From an uncultured Muribaculaceae bacterium (lineage in GTDB: Bacteria > Bacteroidota > Bacteroidia > Bacteroidales > Muribaculaceae), in NCBI GenBank assembly GCA_910579995.1, contig CAJTWH010000015.1:1-64000 (forward strand): a stretch of 64,000 nucleotides of DNA, read 5' to 3'. Shown piece after piece: positions 33,077 to 42,176 of the stretch. Below the pieces are notes generated by a model. It was given only the letters and a program-made list of their open reading frames with translations, was not told the origin of the DNA and did no database searches. The first letter of the stretch is position 1; each line of letters starts with the position of its first letter. The translations under genes and the position numbers were made by a program.

Positions 33077-34270
33077 ATGGCATCCATAGGATCAGTAATG
33101 ACAAAGGTAGGCCGCAAAGCACTGCTCTTGGGCAGCGGCGAACTCGGCAAAGAAGTAGCTATCGAACTGCAGCGACTCGGAGTAGAAGTTGTGGCATGCG
33201 ACAAATACCCCAATGCTCCCGCAATGCAGACAGCACACCGAAACTATGTATTCAACATGCTCGACGGCACCACCCTGCGCCAAGTGGTGGAAATGGAGAA
33301 ACCCGACCATATAATCCCCGAAATTGAAGCTATCGCAACACCCACCCTCGTAGAACTCGAGGGCGAGGGTTTCCACGTAACCCCGACTGCCAACGCCGCC
33401 CGCCTCACCATGAACCGCGAGGGTATCCGCCGTCTTGCCGCCGAGACTCTTGGCCTTAAGACTTCGCCCTACCGCTTCGCCTCTACCTACGAGGAGTTTG
33501 TGGCTGCTGTAGAAGAAATCGGCCTGCCCGTGGTAGTGAAGCCGGTAATGAGCTCGTCGGGTCACGGACAAAGCACCGTCCGCACAGCCGACCGTATCGA
33601 AGACGCTTGGCGCGAGGCACAGGAAGGCGGCCGTGCAGGCGCCGGTCGCGTGATTGTAGAAGGCTTCGTGGACTTCGACTATGAAATCACCCTCCTCACC
33701 GTCCGCAGCGTATCGGGCACCGTATTCTGCCAGCCCGTAGGACATATTCAGGTCGACGGCGACTACCGCATATCTTGGCAACCTCAGGCCATGAGCCCCA
33801 AGGCGCTCGAGGCCGCGCAAGCTGCCGCAAAAGCTGTCACCGACGCACTTGGCGGCTACGGCATATTCGGCGTAGAGCTCTTCATAAAAGGCGACGAAGT
33901 GATATTCAGCGAAGTGTCACCGCGCCCCCACGACACCGGCATGGTGACAATGATATCGCAAGACCTCAGCGAGTTCGCACTCCACGCCCGCGCACTCCTC
34001 GGCCTTCCGGTACCCGAAGTACGTTTCCTCGGCCCGTCAGCGTCGAAAGCCATCGTTGTAGAAGGCGACAGCGACAAGGTAGTGATGGAAAATCTTGAGG
34101 AAGTACTCGCCGAGCCGGGCGTACAAATGCGTATCTTCGGCAAACCCGAAGTACGTGGCCACCGCCGCATGGGCGTGATTCTCGCCACCGCCGACACCGT
34201 AGAGGCAGCCCGCGACAAAGCAGAACGCGCCTACGCCGCCCTCAACGTAAAAGTCCTCCCCCGCGACTAA
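33077..34270 (+). CDS. purT: Formate-dependent GAR transformylase (phosphoribosylglycinamide formyltransferase 2)
   Basis: 397 residues. ATP-grasp enzyme joining formate to glycinamide ribotide in purine synthesis. [20 protein letters not shown] at the N-terminus, then [33 protein letters not shown] (ATP-binding loop), [15 protein letters not shown] and [12 protein letters not shown] near the end match PurT along its length. Followed by a terminator. Confidence 0.95.
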   Translation: MASIGSVMTKVGRKALLLGSGELGKEVAIELQRLGVEVVACDKYPNAPAMQTAHRNYVFNMLDGTTLRQVVEMEKPDHIIPEIEAIATPTLVELEGEGFHVTPTANAARLTMNREGIRRLAAETLGLKTSPYRFASTYEEFVAAVEEIGLPVVVKPVMSSSGHGQSTVRTADRIEDAWREAQEGGRAGAGRVIVEGFVDFDYEITLLTVRSVSGTVFCQPVGHIQVDGDYRISWQPQAMSPKALEAAQAAAKAVTDALGGYGIFGVELFIKGDEVIFSEVSPRPHDTGMVTMISQDLSEFALHARALLGLPVPEVRFLGPSASKAIVVEGDSDKVVMENLEEVLAEPGVQMRIFGKPEVRGHRRMGVILATADTVEAARDKAERAYAALNVKVLPRD

Positions 34271-34289
34271 ACTTTGATTACATAAAAAC

Positions 34290-34323
34290 AAATCGCCCCG
34301 AGCTTTACGGCTCGGGGCGATTT
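34290..34323. terminator. Bidirectional terminator between purT and the capsule locus
   Basis: AAATCGCCCCGAGC (34290-34303) pairs with GCTCGGGGCGATTT (34310-34323), 14 perfect pairs, loop TTTACG. The A-tract and T-tract serve both convergent transcripts. Confidence 0.88.
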
Positions 34324-34363
34324 ATTTTGGGTAAGAAAGTCAGTGTATCTTTAGCTGCCTATT

Positions 34364-35629
34364 TTAGACGATTGACTCTTTGATTGTATCCACGATGTAG
34401 CGGACATCGTCGTCGGTGACGTAGGGGCCGGCGGGGAGGCAGATTCCGACTTTGAAGAGGGATTCGCTGACGCCGTTGACGTAGGCGGGGGCGTCTTTGT
34501 AAACCGGTTGCTTGTGCATGGGCTTCCACAGGGGGCGTGCCTCGATGTTGGCTTTGTCGAGGTAGACGCGCAGGGCTTCGACGTTGTCGTTGGGCTGGCA
34601 ATCGGTCGAGGCTGTAGAGGCTGCGTGGATCACACCTGCCGCACCGCCTACTGCTCCGGTAATGATGGTCTTGTAGGCATTCTCCTGACCTTTTATGCGC
34701 AGCTCGGGATCGAGAGTGGCTGTGCAGAGCCAGAAGTTGGAGTCATACTCCGGCGCAGGATTGCAGTGCATGGTAATGCCCTTGACATCCTTAAGCAACT
34801 CGCAGTAAAGCTCCTGCACATGGCGATGATGGGCGATGTGGTCGTTTATTACGGTCATCTGTCCGCGGCCTATGCCGGCGCAGATGTTGCTCATGCGGTA
34901 GTTGTAGCCGATGGCCTCATGCTGATAGTAGGGGTAGGATTCGCGGGCTTGGGTGGCGTACCACATGATGGTGTTTTTATCCTCGGCGTTGTCGCATACG
35001 AGTGCACCGCCGCCAGAGGTGGTGATCATCTTGTTGCCGTTGAACGACAGCACGCCATATTTGCCGAATGTGCCGAGCACCTGCCCGTTGAAACGCGAGC
35101 CGAGGCCTTCCGCGGCGTCCTCAATGACCGGTATCTCATAGCGGTTGGCAATCTCCATGATTTTGTCGGCGCGGTAAGGCATGCCGTAGAGAGCTACGGG
35201 GATGATTGCCTTAGGCTTGCGACCGGTCTTGGCGATACGGTCCTTGATAGCCTCTTCGAGAAGTTTGGGGTCCATATTCCAAGAGTCCTTCTCAGAGTCA
35301 ACAAACACCGGCGTGGCACCGCAATAAGTGATTGGGTGGCTCGAGGCGCAGAAAGTGAAGGACTGCACCAGCACCTCATCGCCCGGGCCGACGCCGCAGG
35401 CAATAAGCGCCAAATGCACCGCCGCCGTACCGGCCGACAGCGCCACAACCTTCTTGTCGAGAGGTGCTTCGCCAACGCGCTCATTAACAAACTCCTCAAG
35501 ATCCTTCTCAAAGCCATTGACATTCGGCCCCAGAGGCACCACCCAGTTCTGGTCAAACGCCTCCTTTATAAAATCCTGCTCCCTGCCGCTCATGTGCGCC
35601 AAGCAAAGCAATATGCGTTCTTTTCTCAT
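34364..35629 (-). CDS. DegT/DnrJ/EryC1/StrS-family sugar aminotransferase (PglE-like)
   Basis: 421 residues. PLP enzyme that makes amino sugars on nucleotide-linked 4-keto sugars. The PLP lysine lies in LSFNGNKMITTSGGGALVC; PVALYGMPYRADKIMEIA and IEDAAEGLGSRF are family motifs. Neighbour of a PglD-like acetyltransferase and a PglC-like transferase, which points to a 4-amino-4,6-dideoxy sugar such as bacillosamine. The matching dehydratase (PglF) is not in the window. Last gene of the capsule transcript, followed by the terminator. Confidence 0.9.
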   Translation of the reverse strand: MRKERILLCLAHMSGREQDFIKEAFDQNWVVPLGPNVNGFEKDLEEFVNERVGEAPLDKKVVALSAGTAAVHLALIACGVGPGDEVLVQSFTFCASSHPITYCGATPVFVDSEKDSWNMDPKLLEEAIKDRIAKTGRKPKAIIPVALYGMPYRADKIMEIANRYEIPVIEDAAEGLGSRFNGQVLGTFGKYGVLSFNGNKMITTSGGGALVCDNAEDKNTIMWYATQARESYPYYQHEAIGYNYRMSNICAGIGRGQMTVINDHIAHHRHVQELYCELLKDVKGITMHCNPAPEYDSNFWLCTATLDPELRIKGQENAYKTIITGAVGGAAGVIHAASTASTDCQPNDNVEALRVYLDKANIEARPLWKPMHKQPVYKDAPAYVNGVSESLFKVGICLPAGPYVTDDDVRYIVDTIKESIV

Positions 35630-35632
35630 TGT

Positions 35633-36238
35633 CTAAGTATTCTGTTTTATTATTTTACAAGGATTACCGTATGCAACAACGTTATCGGGAATGTCTTTTA
35701 AAACCACCGAACCGGCACCAATCATACAGTTATTGCCAATTTTGACACCCTGCTTAACGCAAGCACCCACACCAATCCACGAACATTCACCGACCTCGAC
35801 ATTTCCACTCAGGGTTGCCCCGGGGGCAATGTGAACATAATCGCCGACAGTGCACTCATGGTCTACAGACGCTTTAGTGTTGATAATGCAATGCTTGCCG
35901 ATTGTAACATCGGCATTGATTATCGCTCCGGGCATTACAACAGATCCTATTCCTATTGTAGCAGTATCAGAGATAATTGCTTTGGGATGTATTGCAGTTG
36001 CAAATTCAAGATGGGAATATCTCTCAACGATAAGTTTATGGATTCTGCAAGAACCAATGCTGACAATAAGCGGCCCATTAACGGTTATATCTGCAGCCTT
36101 GAAGACTCGTTTGCCATTTATCTGACCGCAATGCGGATTGTCATCATAGAGGGCTCCGACCTCATCTCCTTGCGCAGCAATGATATCCATTACCACCTTG
36201 GCATGGCCGCTTGCTCCGAAAAGGTTAATTGTTGCCAT
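35633..36238 (-). CDS. PglD/NeuD-type sugar O/N-acyltransferase
   Basis: 201 residues. An N-terminal nucleotide-sugar-binding Rossmann-like part (NLFGASGHAKVVMDIIAAQG) and a left-handed beta-helix (ATIGIGSVVMPGAIINADVT..., IGAGSVVLKDIPDNVVAYGN), with the CoA-binding turns of acetyltransferases. It likely acetylates the amino group made by the adjacent aminotransferase. Its ATG overlaps the sugar transferase stop by 14 bases. Confidence 0.88.
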   Translation of the reverse strand: MATINLFGASGHAKVVMDIIAAQGDEVGALYDDNPHCGQINGKRVFKAADITVNGPLIVSIGSCRIHKLIVERYSHLEFATAIHPKAIISDTATIGIGSVVMPGAIINADVTIGKHCIINTKASVDHECTVGDYVHIAPGATLSGNVEVGECSWIGVGACVKQGVKIGNNCMIGAGSVVLKDIPDNVVAYGNPCKIIKQNT

Positions 36239-36839
36239 TGAACGGTTCCATTGTAGCGGCAGTAGCCGAGTTAATATCCTCTCTGCAAACCACTTTTTTA
36301 ATCGTAGTAAATATAACTTTGCAGTCTGTCATGAAAGAGATATGATCAACATACCAAACGTCGAGCTCAAACTTCTTCTTCCATGATATAGCGTTGCGCC
36401 CATGACATTGAGCCCAGCCGGTGATTCCGGGACGCACTTCATGGCGGCGAGCCTGCTCTTTTGAGTAAAGAGGAAGATATTGAACTAAAAGAGGACGTGG
36501 CCCGATCAAAGACATGTCGCCTTTGAACACATTCCAAAGTTGCGGCAATTCATCAATCGACGTAGACCGGACGAAACGTCCTACTTTCGTAAGACGCTGC
36601 GCGTCAGGTAACAGATTACCGTCTTTATCCCGCTCATCAGTCATAGTCTTGAACTTCACAACCTTGAAAATCTTGCCGCCTTTGCCCGGGCGTTCCTGAA
36701 AGAAAAAAGCACCCGCCCCCTTGTTTGCGAAATGAAGCCATACAGTCACGGCTGCAAGAGGTATAAACAGTACGAGTAAAGCACCGCCGGAAGCTGCTAT
36801 ATCGATGGCTCGCTTGAAGAATGATTTATAGATTCTCAT
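36225..36839 (-). CDS. Initiating sugar-phosphate transferase (PglC/WcaJ class)
   Basis: 204 residues. Single re-entrant N-terminal membrane helix (RAIDIAASGGALLVLFIPLA), catalytic DE pair and motifs KTMTDERDKDGNLLPDAQRL, RSTSIDELPQLWNVFKGDMS, IGPRPLL and VRPGITGWAQCHGRN. It loads the first sugar phosphate onto undecaprenyl phosphate at the inner membrane. Size matches the minimal PglC type, without the extra N-terminal domain of WbaP. Confidence 0.93.
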   Translation of the reverse strand: MRIYKSFFKRAIDIAASGGALLVLFIPLAAVTVWLHFANKGAGAFFFQERPGKGGKIFKVVKFKTMTDERDKDGNLLPDAQRLTKVGRFVRSTSIDELPQLWNVFKGDMSLIGPRPLLVQYLPLYSKEQARRHEVRPGITGWAQCHGRNAISWKKKFELDVWYVDHISFMTDCKVIFTTIKKVVCREDINSATAATMEPFNGNN

Positions 36840-37071
36840 TAGCTTTCTTTAGAGACAAAACAGATTTAGACATTTCAATAATGGCATTCTTTCCAGACAA
36901 TCGAAGCCTTTGATTGAACAGAGCAATCTGGAACTTTTGATCGTCTTGGATTTTACCCTCTATGTTTTGAATTTCCTTAAGAGAGATGGACTCAAAATTT
37001 ATGGAAAAATACTTCTCATACTCTTTGATAGCAAACTGGTCCATCATGCCTGCTATATAATATATGTTCAC
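36826..37071 (-). CDS. Small hypothetical protein in the capsule locus
   Basis: 81 residues; start may be at an internal Met (M9 or M10, 37047/37044), beginning MDQFAIKEYEKYFS. Predicted all-helical and acidic/Lys-rich, no membrane helix. Its end overlaps the sugar transferase start by 14 bases. Family unknown. Confidence 0.45.
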   Translation of the reverse strand: MNIYYIAGMMDQFAIKEYEKYFSINFESISLKEIQNIEGKIQDDQKFQIALFNQRLRLSGKNAIIEMSKSVLSLKKANENL

Positions 37072-37095
37072 TCATAACATACAAGGTGTGTATGA

Positions 37096-37521
37096 TTAGA
37101 ATTCAAAAGAAAAAATCTTTCTTACCCTGTCTATCTCTTCTTTCGACATATCTCTCGCGATATATGGGAAAGTATTGAGGAATAGTTTCTTGACATCATC
37201 AAAATACTGTGCTGAAACCTTGTCTCTTGACGTATACAATTCATTCATGAATGCCATCAGTTTTTTAATCCAGATAGTGGGAAGCAACATATCGTCGACA
37301 TCATCCCATCCATCATCTTTTAAGTCTTCCTGATTAGCATTGTCTGTCACATTTGAGTCATGTTCTTTGCATGCATATCTAATGGCAGCATAATTGTCAT
37401 CTGACGATTTAAAAACGATATAATTCCCGAGATTGCTGCCTTCCAAGAGATTTTTCCCACAAAATTCGCAATTCAGATGTGGGTCATCGGAAAAAATTCT
37501 TACAGGTTCTGGCTTCATCAT
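37096..37521 (-). CDS. Hypothetical protein with a C2CH-like metal site
   Basis: 141 residues. CEFC near residue 19-22 and CKEH near residues 51-54 form a C-x2-C...C-x2-H pattern that could hold zinc. C-terminal half helical (KKLMAFMNELYTSRDKVSAQ). Neither sugar-related nor membrane features, unusual among capsule genes. The start ATG of this gene abuts the polysaccharide deacetylase stop (no gap). Function unknown. Confidence 0.55.
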   Translation of the reverse strand: MMKPEPVRIFSDDPHLNCEFCGKNLLEGSNLGNYIVFKSSDDNYAAIRYACKEHDSNVTDNANQEDLKDDGWDDVDDMLLPTIWIKKLMAFMNELYTSRDKVSAQYFDDVKKLFLNTFPYIARDMSKEEIDRVRKIFSFEF

Positions 37522-38400
37522 TTATATTTTTACAGTGTTAACTATTTGATATTTTATACCATACACTTCTATGGAAATGAATCTAAAATCTTTCATTATA
37601 ACTTCAAGACAATTCATCGCATTGCCACTGCCTATGTTTGATTTCAGATAACGGATACAGCGATTTCTGAATGTACCCGGTTCTTTGAAGTATTCTTCAA
37701 ACTCTTCCTTTGTCATCATCTTGACTTTTTCTGTCAACAAATCTTCAATATGAAAGTAGCACATATTATAGCCGTTGGCTTTAAGACGACTCTTTATAAA
37801 TGAGAGCGGGAGAAGTCTGAAATATCCACCACCAGAGTAGGCAAGATCTTTACCAATTATGGGAATCTTATAAAGTGGTATTGGAAACTCCTTTATAGTA
37901 CAGCCATTATATTCAATAAGGCAAGGTTGCTGCTCATTGAATGAAGGAAAACCTCCAAAGTCTCGGACTCCCGGGAAAATCGAGGCATCATTTTTAATAC
38001 CACATTCTACTAAAACTTCAAAAGCCCATTTATTGGATTCTCCTATAGAAAATGCCGGAGCGCGAAAACTCTCTACTTTTTTGCCAATGACATCTTCAAT
38101 TGCTTTTATTGCTGATTGGGTATCCTCTCGAAATTCCTCTTGATCCATTTTGTTAATCCACTTATGGGAGTGCGAATGGCTACCTATTTCATGGCCTTGG
38201 GATGCAATTTTACGAATTACATGAGGAAAATTGAGAGCCAACTTACCTAAACAAAAAAAAGTCGCAGACTGGTTATTAGCAGCAAGCAGCTCAAGAATGT
38301 AATCAAGAGTCTTGTCAAATTTGGCATATTTTTCTCTCCGATTACCGAAGTGTTCTTTTTCAAGCACCCACTCTTCAATATCAAATGTCAGTATGTTCAT
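37522..38400 (-). CDS. Polysaccharide deacetylase (NodB homology)
   Basis: 292 residues. NodB motifs: TFDIEEW at the N-terminus (metal-binding Asp), GHEIGSHSHSHKW (metal-binding His pair) and ESFRAPAFSIGE (catalytic loop). C-terminal part with YFRLLPLSFIKSRLKANGYN resembles the DUF3473 tail of the exosortase/PEP-CTERM-type deacetylases. Likely removes acetyl groups from an N-acetylhexosamine in the capsule or its precursor. Overlaps the acetyltransferase by 20 bases. Confidence 0.88.
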   Translation of the reverse strand: MNILTFDIEEWVLEKEHFGNRREKYAKFDKTLDYILELLAANNQSATFFCLGKLALNFPHVIRKIASQGHEIGSHSHSHKWINKMDQEEFREDTQSAIKAIEDVIGKKVESFRAPAFSIGESNKWAFEVLVECGIKNDASIFPGVRDFGGFPSFNEQQPCLIEYNGCTIKEFPIPLYKIPIIGKDLAYSGGGYFRLLPLSFIKSRLKANGYNMCYFHIEDLLTEKVKMMTKEEFEEYFKEPGTFRNRCIRYLKSNIGSGNAMNCLEVIMKDFRFISIEVYGIKYQIVNTVKI

Positions 38401-38986
38401 CTGCCGATTTTCGTTTGGGAATTTCCTTTACGACCTTTGCCGGACGGCCTGTAGCGATTGTCCAAGCTGGAACAGCTTTGGTAACTAAAGAACCGGCGCC
38501 CACGACAGCCCCTTCCCCAATAGTAACACCCGGCATTACAAAAGACTCCATGCCAACCAAACATCCTTTTTTCAACACGATTGGCTTTAGAATATAGCCT
38601 AATGCTAAATATTCATCTCCTACACAATAGTTGGAAAAATCGCGTTGATGACATAGTAAACGTGTTCCACCAGCAATACTTACCCCGTCTTCAATTGTTA
38701 TTAAATCAGAATGCCCCGAGTCTATCTTTACAGAATCCCCCACAAATACATTCTTTCCAACATTGCAACCAATTTTGCGAAGAACCCAAGGCCTGATTTT
38801 GCGTGGCAGAAGAGGTGAAAGCAGCCAATTGTTCATTATACAGTTCAGTAAGAATGAATCCCTAAATGTCTTATTGACGCGTTTTATGAGCTGCCATATT
38901 GTTACTTGGCCATACTCCGTTTCTGAGTAATGGAGACCAAGTTTACGCAATATCCGATAGGTTAAACTAAGTCTTTGTACTTCCAT
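38381..38986 (-). CDS. Left-handed beta-helix O-acetyltransferase (WbbJ/LacA-like)
   Basis: 201 residues. The hexapeptide repeats start about residue 75 (IGCNVGKNVFVGDSVKIDSG) and end with FVMPGVTIGEGAVVGAGSLV-KAVPAWTIATGRPAKVV, a maltose/serine O-acetyltransferase-type fold. Likely adds an O-acetyl group to a capsule sugar, the opposite activity to the adjacent deacetylase. Confidence 0.85.
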   Translation of the reverse strand: MEVQRLSLTYRILRKLGLHYSETEYGQVTIWQLIKRVNKTFRDSFLLNCIMNNWLLSPLLPRKIRPWVLRKIGCNVGKNVFVGDSVKIDSGHSDLITIEDGVSIAGGTRLLCHQRDFSNYCVGDEYLALGYILKPIVLKKGCLVGMESFVMPGVTIGEGAVVGAGSLVTKAVPAWTIATGRPAKVVKEIPKRKSADEHTDI

Positions 38987-38990
38987 GTTG

Positions 38991-40178
38991 TCAGTTTTCG
39001 ATTACATTTATTATATGAGGCCAAACGACAGAGGAATCGTAGCGCTTTTCGATGTAGATTCTTGCGTTTTTACCCATTGTCTTTCTTTGTGCTGGATTTG
39101 AGTAAAAATATTCTAATTGTTCTGCAATAGATTGAGGTGAAATATCGCAATATACACCAGTCTCACCTTCGTTGATAGAGTCAATACAACCCGTGGACTT
39201 GCTGACAATTGCAGGTACCTCCATAGCTCCACATTCTATTGTCACCATACCAAAACCTTCTCTATAAGAAGGTAGCACCATTACGCTGAAGAGCGCAAAG
39301 TACTTATAAATTTGAGTATTATCTACATATTCTATATGTATAATGTCACTTGAATTGTCTATGGTATCGTTTAATGACTGCGATATAGCATCACGTATTT
39401 CACGCTTACCAATAATCAATAATTTTATTTCTACAGCATTAGGATGATTGTGCTTGAATATTTTGAATCCTTCTACCAATTCAAATATTCCTTTATCTTT
39501 TACTAAACGTCCACAAAAACCAACGATAAAATCATCACTGGTAATTCCATGGGACTTCATTATATTGAGTTGTTCTTCAGGATCCAACATGTCAGGATTG
39601 AATTTATTCTTTGTATCAATCCCTCCGCATGTACCATAGCCGAGTATGTATTGTCGAGACGCCTTTTCTATATTATAATCAATTCGAACTTTCGCAACAG
39701 ACTGACTTACACAGACAGTTTTATGTGACATCATTGCCACCAACTTGTCCATTAATATAACTAATTTTCGTTTAGTGCCCTTAAGCGTTTCAAACAGAAT
39801 GCCGTGGGCGAATATAATACGATTGGGCACTCTTGCAAAAAAAGCCGCTGCAGTACCCAAAAGTCTTGCTTTAGCCTGGTGAGCAATTACAGTATCGATT
39901 TTTTCCTTTTTAATATATTTGTATATTTTAAAGAGAGCCTTTAGATCGTTGATTGGTGATAATGTTCGTTCGAGATGAACAGGATTGTACTTTACTCTAT
40001 TATTTTTAGCGTAAACTGCCATCTCATCATCATCAGAACATATCAGATGCATTTCATAACCATGATCATGAAGATACTTAAATTGTCCTCCTATAAAATT
40101 TCGCGCACTCGATGCCAAATTTATAATCTGGAGTATCTTTTTTGAACGATTACAAGAATTACTATTTTCCATAATCAT
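38991..40178 (-). CDS. Glycosyltransferase family 4
   Basis: 395 residues. GT-B type: N-terminal domain (FIGGQFKYLHDHGYEMHLIC), linker, and a C-terminal NDP-sugar-binding domain with VGFCGRLVKDKGIFELVEGF and the EX7E-type segment (PSYREGFGMVTIECGAMEVP). Cytoplasmic enzyme adding a sugar to the lipid-linked capsule unit. Its start region overlaps the end of an acetyltransferase remnant by 4 bases. Confidence 0.88.
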   Translation of the reverse strand: MIMENSNSCNRSKKILQIINLASSARNFIGGQFKYLHDHGYEMHLICSDDDEMAVYAKNNRVKYNPVHLERTLSPINDLKALFKIYKYIKKEKIDTVIAHQAKARLLGTAAAFFARVPNRIIFAHGILFETLKGTKRKLVILMDKLVAMMSHKTVCVSQSVAKVRIDYNIEKASRQYILGYGTCGGIDTKNKFNPDMLDPEEQLNIMKSHGITSDDFIVGFCGRLVKDKGIFELVEGFKIFKHNHPNAVEIKLLIIGKREIRDAISQSLNDTIDNSSDIIHIEYVDNTQIYKYFALFSVMVLPSYREGFGMVTIECGAMEVPAIVSKSTGCIDSINEGETGVYCDISPQSIAEQLEYFYSNPAQRKTMGKNARIYIEKRYDSSVVWPHIINVIEN

Positions 40179-40554
40179 AGACAGAATATATTATATATTT
40201 TTTTTACAGGACTCTCTTTCATTTGAATTATTTCCCATGGATTTCCAATAACTATAGTTACGTTCTCACCAATTACAGCTTCATGGTTTAAAACGAGGGC
40301 ACCAAAGTGAAGAATCCTAAATCCTCGGCCAATAGACGTGACTGAAGGTATCTGAATCCCAGTTTTACGTTTCTGGTATGTAATAATAGTTCCCAGAACG
40401 TTTTTGAAAATAAATTAGTTGCAGCCTGTCTATGACGAAAGATATATACATACTTAAACCCAGGAGACTTTAGCAAATATACAATTTGGTATTTGAGATT
40501 ATGACACTTATTCCCTATAAGACGGTACAAGTCTTGCTTTATAATCTCCAACAT
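40175..40554 (-). pseudogene. Remnant of a serine-acetyltransferase-like gene
   Basis: The first 60-odd codons (MLEIIKQDLYRLIGNKCHNL, typical of the capsule CysE-like acetyltransferases) are intact up to about 40375. There the frame shifts by one and continues in another frame as KTGIQIPSVTSIGRGFRILH then FGALVLNHEAVIGENVTI. Next the frame jumps directly to VIGNPWEIIQMKESP, the family C-terminus, so about 60-70 codons of the beta-helix are deleted. Ends at TGA 40175-40177. Frameshift plus deletion makes it non-functional. Confidence 0.8.
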
Positions 40555-40555
40555 A

Positions 40556-41347
40556 TTAATGATGCTTGTGCAGATATGTATAAATACTCATCGGTAATAA
40601 TCCTACGATTAAAGGGCGAAGAGCATATATCTGAGTCCAAACAGGGAGTTTAAGTTGACGAAAACCCCAACTCATCACTCTACTTACATTAATTCGTTTG
40701 CTATATGTGCGACGAGATGTTGCATTTCTATCATCTCGCATTGCATAAACTGGTTCCTTTAGCATATATCCCCTAAACCCTGCCTTATACATTTTGAACC
40801 ATAGATGATAATCCTCTACCCTCAATAGTTTTTTGTCAACAGTATACCCTCCGACGGCTTTATAAGCCTCTGTCCGGACCATACAAGGAGCATGACAAAA
40901 GGGGCTTCCATGAATAAAGTCAATTGGGCTGACCATTCCTCGTCCTTTCCCACGCCGAAACTCTCCTTGTTCATCGAAATAAATCATTGGACCTGACACT
41001 ATAGCATATTCCTTATGAGCGTCGAGGAAATCGATTTCTTCTTGAAATCTATGAGGAAGTGAGACATCATCACCATCCATTCGCGCACAATATTCTGTAT
41101 CCGCATATTCCAGACAATGGTTAAGTGTGAAATTCAATCCCATATTCTTCTCATTCTGAATTAAAAGGAATTTTTCCGGGTATCTCCTAACATACGAGCT
41201 CGCTATTTCCATCGTCCCGTCTTTAGAACCATCATCACACATAATTACCTTAAAGTCTTGACAAGTCTGAGCAAGGAGCGAATCAAGAGCTTCCCTGAGA
41301 GTCTGTTCACAATTATAAATCCCCATCAAAACTGATATTCTCACCAT
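40556..41347 (-). CDS. Glycosyltransferase family 2
   Basis: 263 residues. GT-A fold: VSILMG-type start (ISVLMGIYNCEQTLREALDS), CDDGSKDGT, and DxD-like ARMDGDDVSLP. C-terminal HAPCMVRTEAYKAVGGYTVD and LLRVEDYHLWFKMYKAGFRG. Clearly paralogous to the next gene (41358), about half identical by eye. Its end is 1 base from the acetyltransferase remnant. Acceptor unknown. Confidence 0.88.
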   Translation of the reverse strand: MVRISVLMGIYNCEQTLREALDSLLAQTCQDFKVIMCDDGSKDGTMEIASSYVRRYPEKFLLIQNEKNMGLNFTLNHCLEYADTEYCARMDGDDVSLPHRFQEEIDFLDAHKEYAIVSGPMIYFDEQGEFRRGKGRGMVSPIDFIHGSPFCHAPCMVRTEAYKAVGGYTVDKKLLRVEDYHLWFKMYKAGFRGYMLKEPVYAMRDDRNATSRRTYSKRINVSRVMSWGFRQLKLPVWTQIYALRPLIVGLLPMSIYTYLHKHH

Positions 41348-41357
41348 AGTTCAATTA

Positions 41358-42167
41358 CTATTTACGATGTATTTTATTATATAAAAACTGCGGAATCAGA
41401 CCAACAATAATTGGACGTAAGCTATAAATATATTTCCATTTAGGTAGTTGTAAGGTTCTTACCGCATATCTTTGCACATAAGAAACATGTAGTTTTCCTT
41501 TGAAATTTCGTCTTTTAAACGCGGCTAAATCGTCTCGCATCATATACAACGGTTCATCCAATATAAATCCTCGATATCCCTTAGCAAAGAGTTTTACCCA
41601 CAAATGATAATCCTCAACTCTAAGCAGTTTGGGAGAAACGCTGTATCCTCCGACTGCATGGTATGCCTGTGTCCTTACCATGCTCGGAGCATGGCAGAAG
41701 GGGGTTCTCTTCGCACAAATATCTTTTGCTGGTTCATAGCCACCCTTACCTATTCTGAAAGGACCATTTTCATCAAATTGAATCAACGGAGTGCTTACAA
41801 TTGCATACTCGGGGTGGCTATCTAAAAATTCTAATTCTTTTTCAAGCCGTGTTGGCAAAGATATATCATCTCCATCCATCCTTGCACAATACTCAGTATC
41901 GGCTAACTCAAGACAACGATTAAGTGTATAATTTAAACCTTCATTCCTATCATTTCGGATTAATATAACTTTATCCGGATATTTGTTCGCATAATCAGTA
42001 GCTATCTGAAAAGTCGAATCTACAGAACCATCATCACATACTATTATTTTAAAACTTTGATAAGTCTGATTTATAATAGAATCAAAAGCCTCTTCCAAAG
42101 TGTCTTCACAATTATACACACCCATAAGAATTGAGACTCGAGGTTTCGTTTCAGCTTCTGACAACAT
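41358..42167 (-). CDS. Glycosyltransferase family 2, paralogue of the preceding gene
   Basis: 269 residues. VSILMGVYNCEDTLEEAFDS, CDDGSVDST, ARMDGDDISLP and LLRVEDYHLWVKLFAKGYRG mirror the 40556-41347 product in order and spacing, so the pair arose by tandem duplication and diverged, perhaps adding related sugars. Ten bases separate it from that gene. Seven extra N-terminal residues. Confidence 0.88.
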   Translation of the reverse strand: MLSEAETKPRVSILMGVYNCEDTLEEAFDSIINQTYQSFKIIVCDDGSVDSTFQIATDYANKYPDKVILIRNDRNEGLNYTLNRCLELADTEYCARMDGDDISLPTRLEKELEFLDSHPEYAIVSTPLIQFDENGPFRIGKGGYEPAKDICAKRTPFCHAPSMVRTQAYHAVGGYSVSPKLLRVEDYHLWVKLFAKGYRGFILDEPLYMMRDDLAAFKRRNFKGKLHVSYVQRYAVRTLQLPKWKYIYSLRPIIVGLIPQFLYNKIHRK

Positions 42168-42176
42168 AAACCGAGT

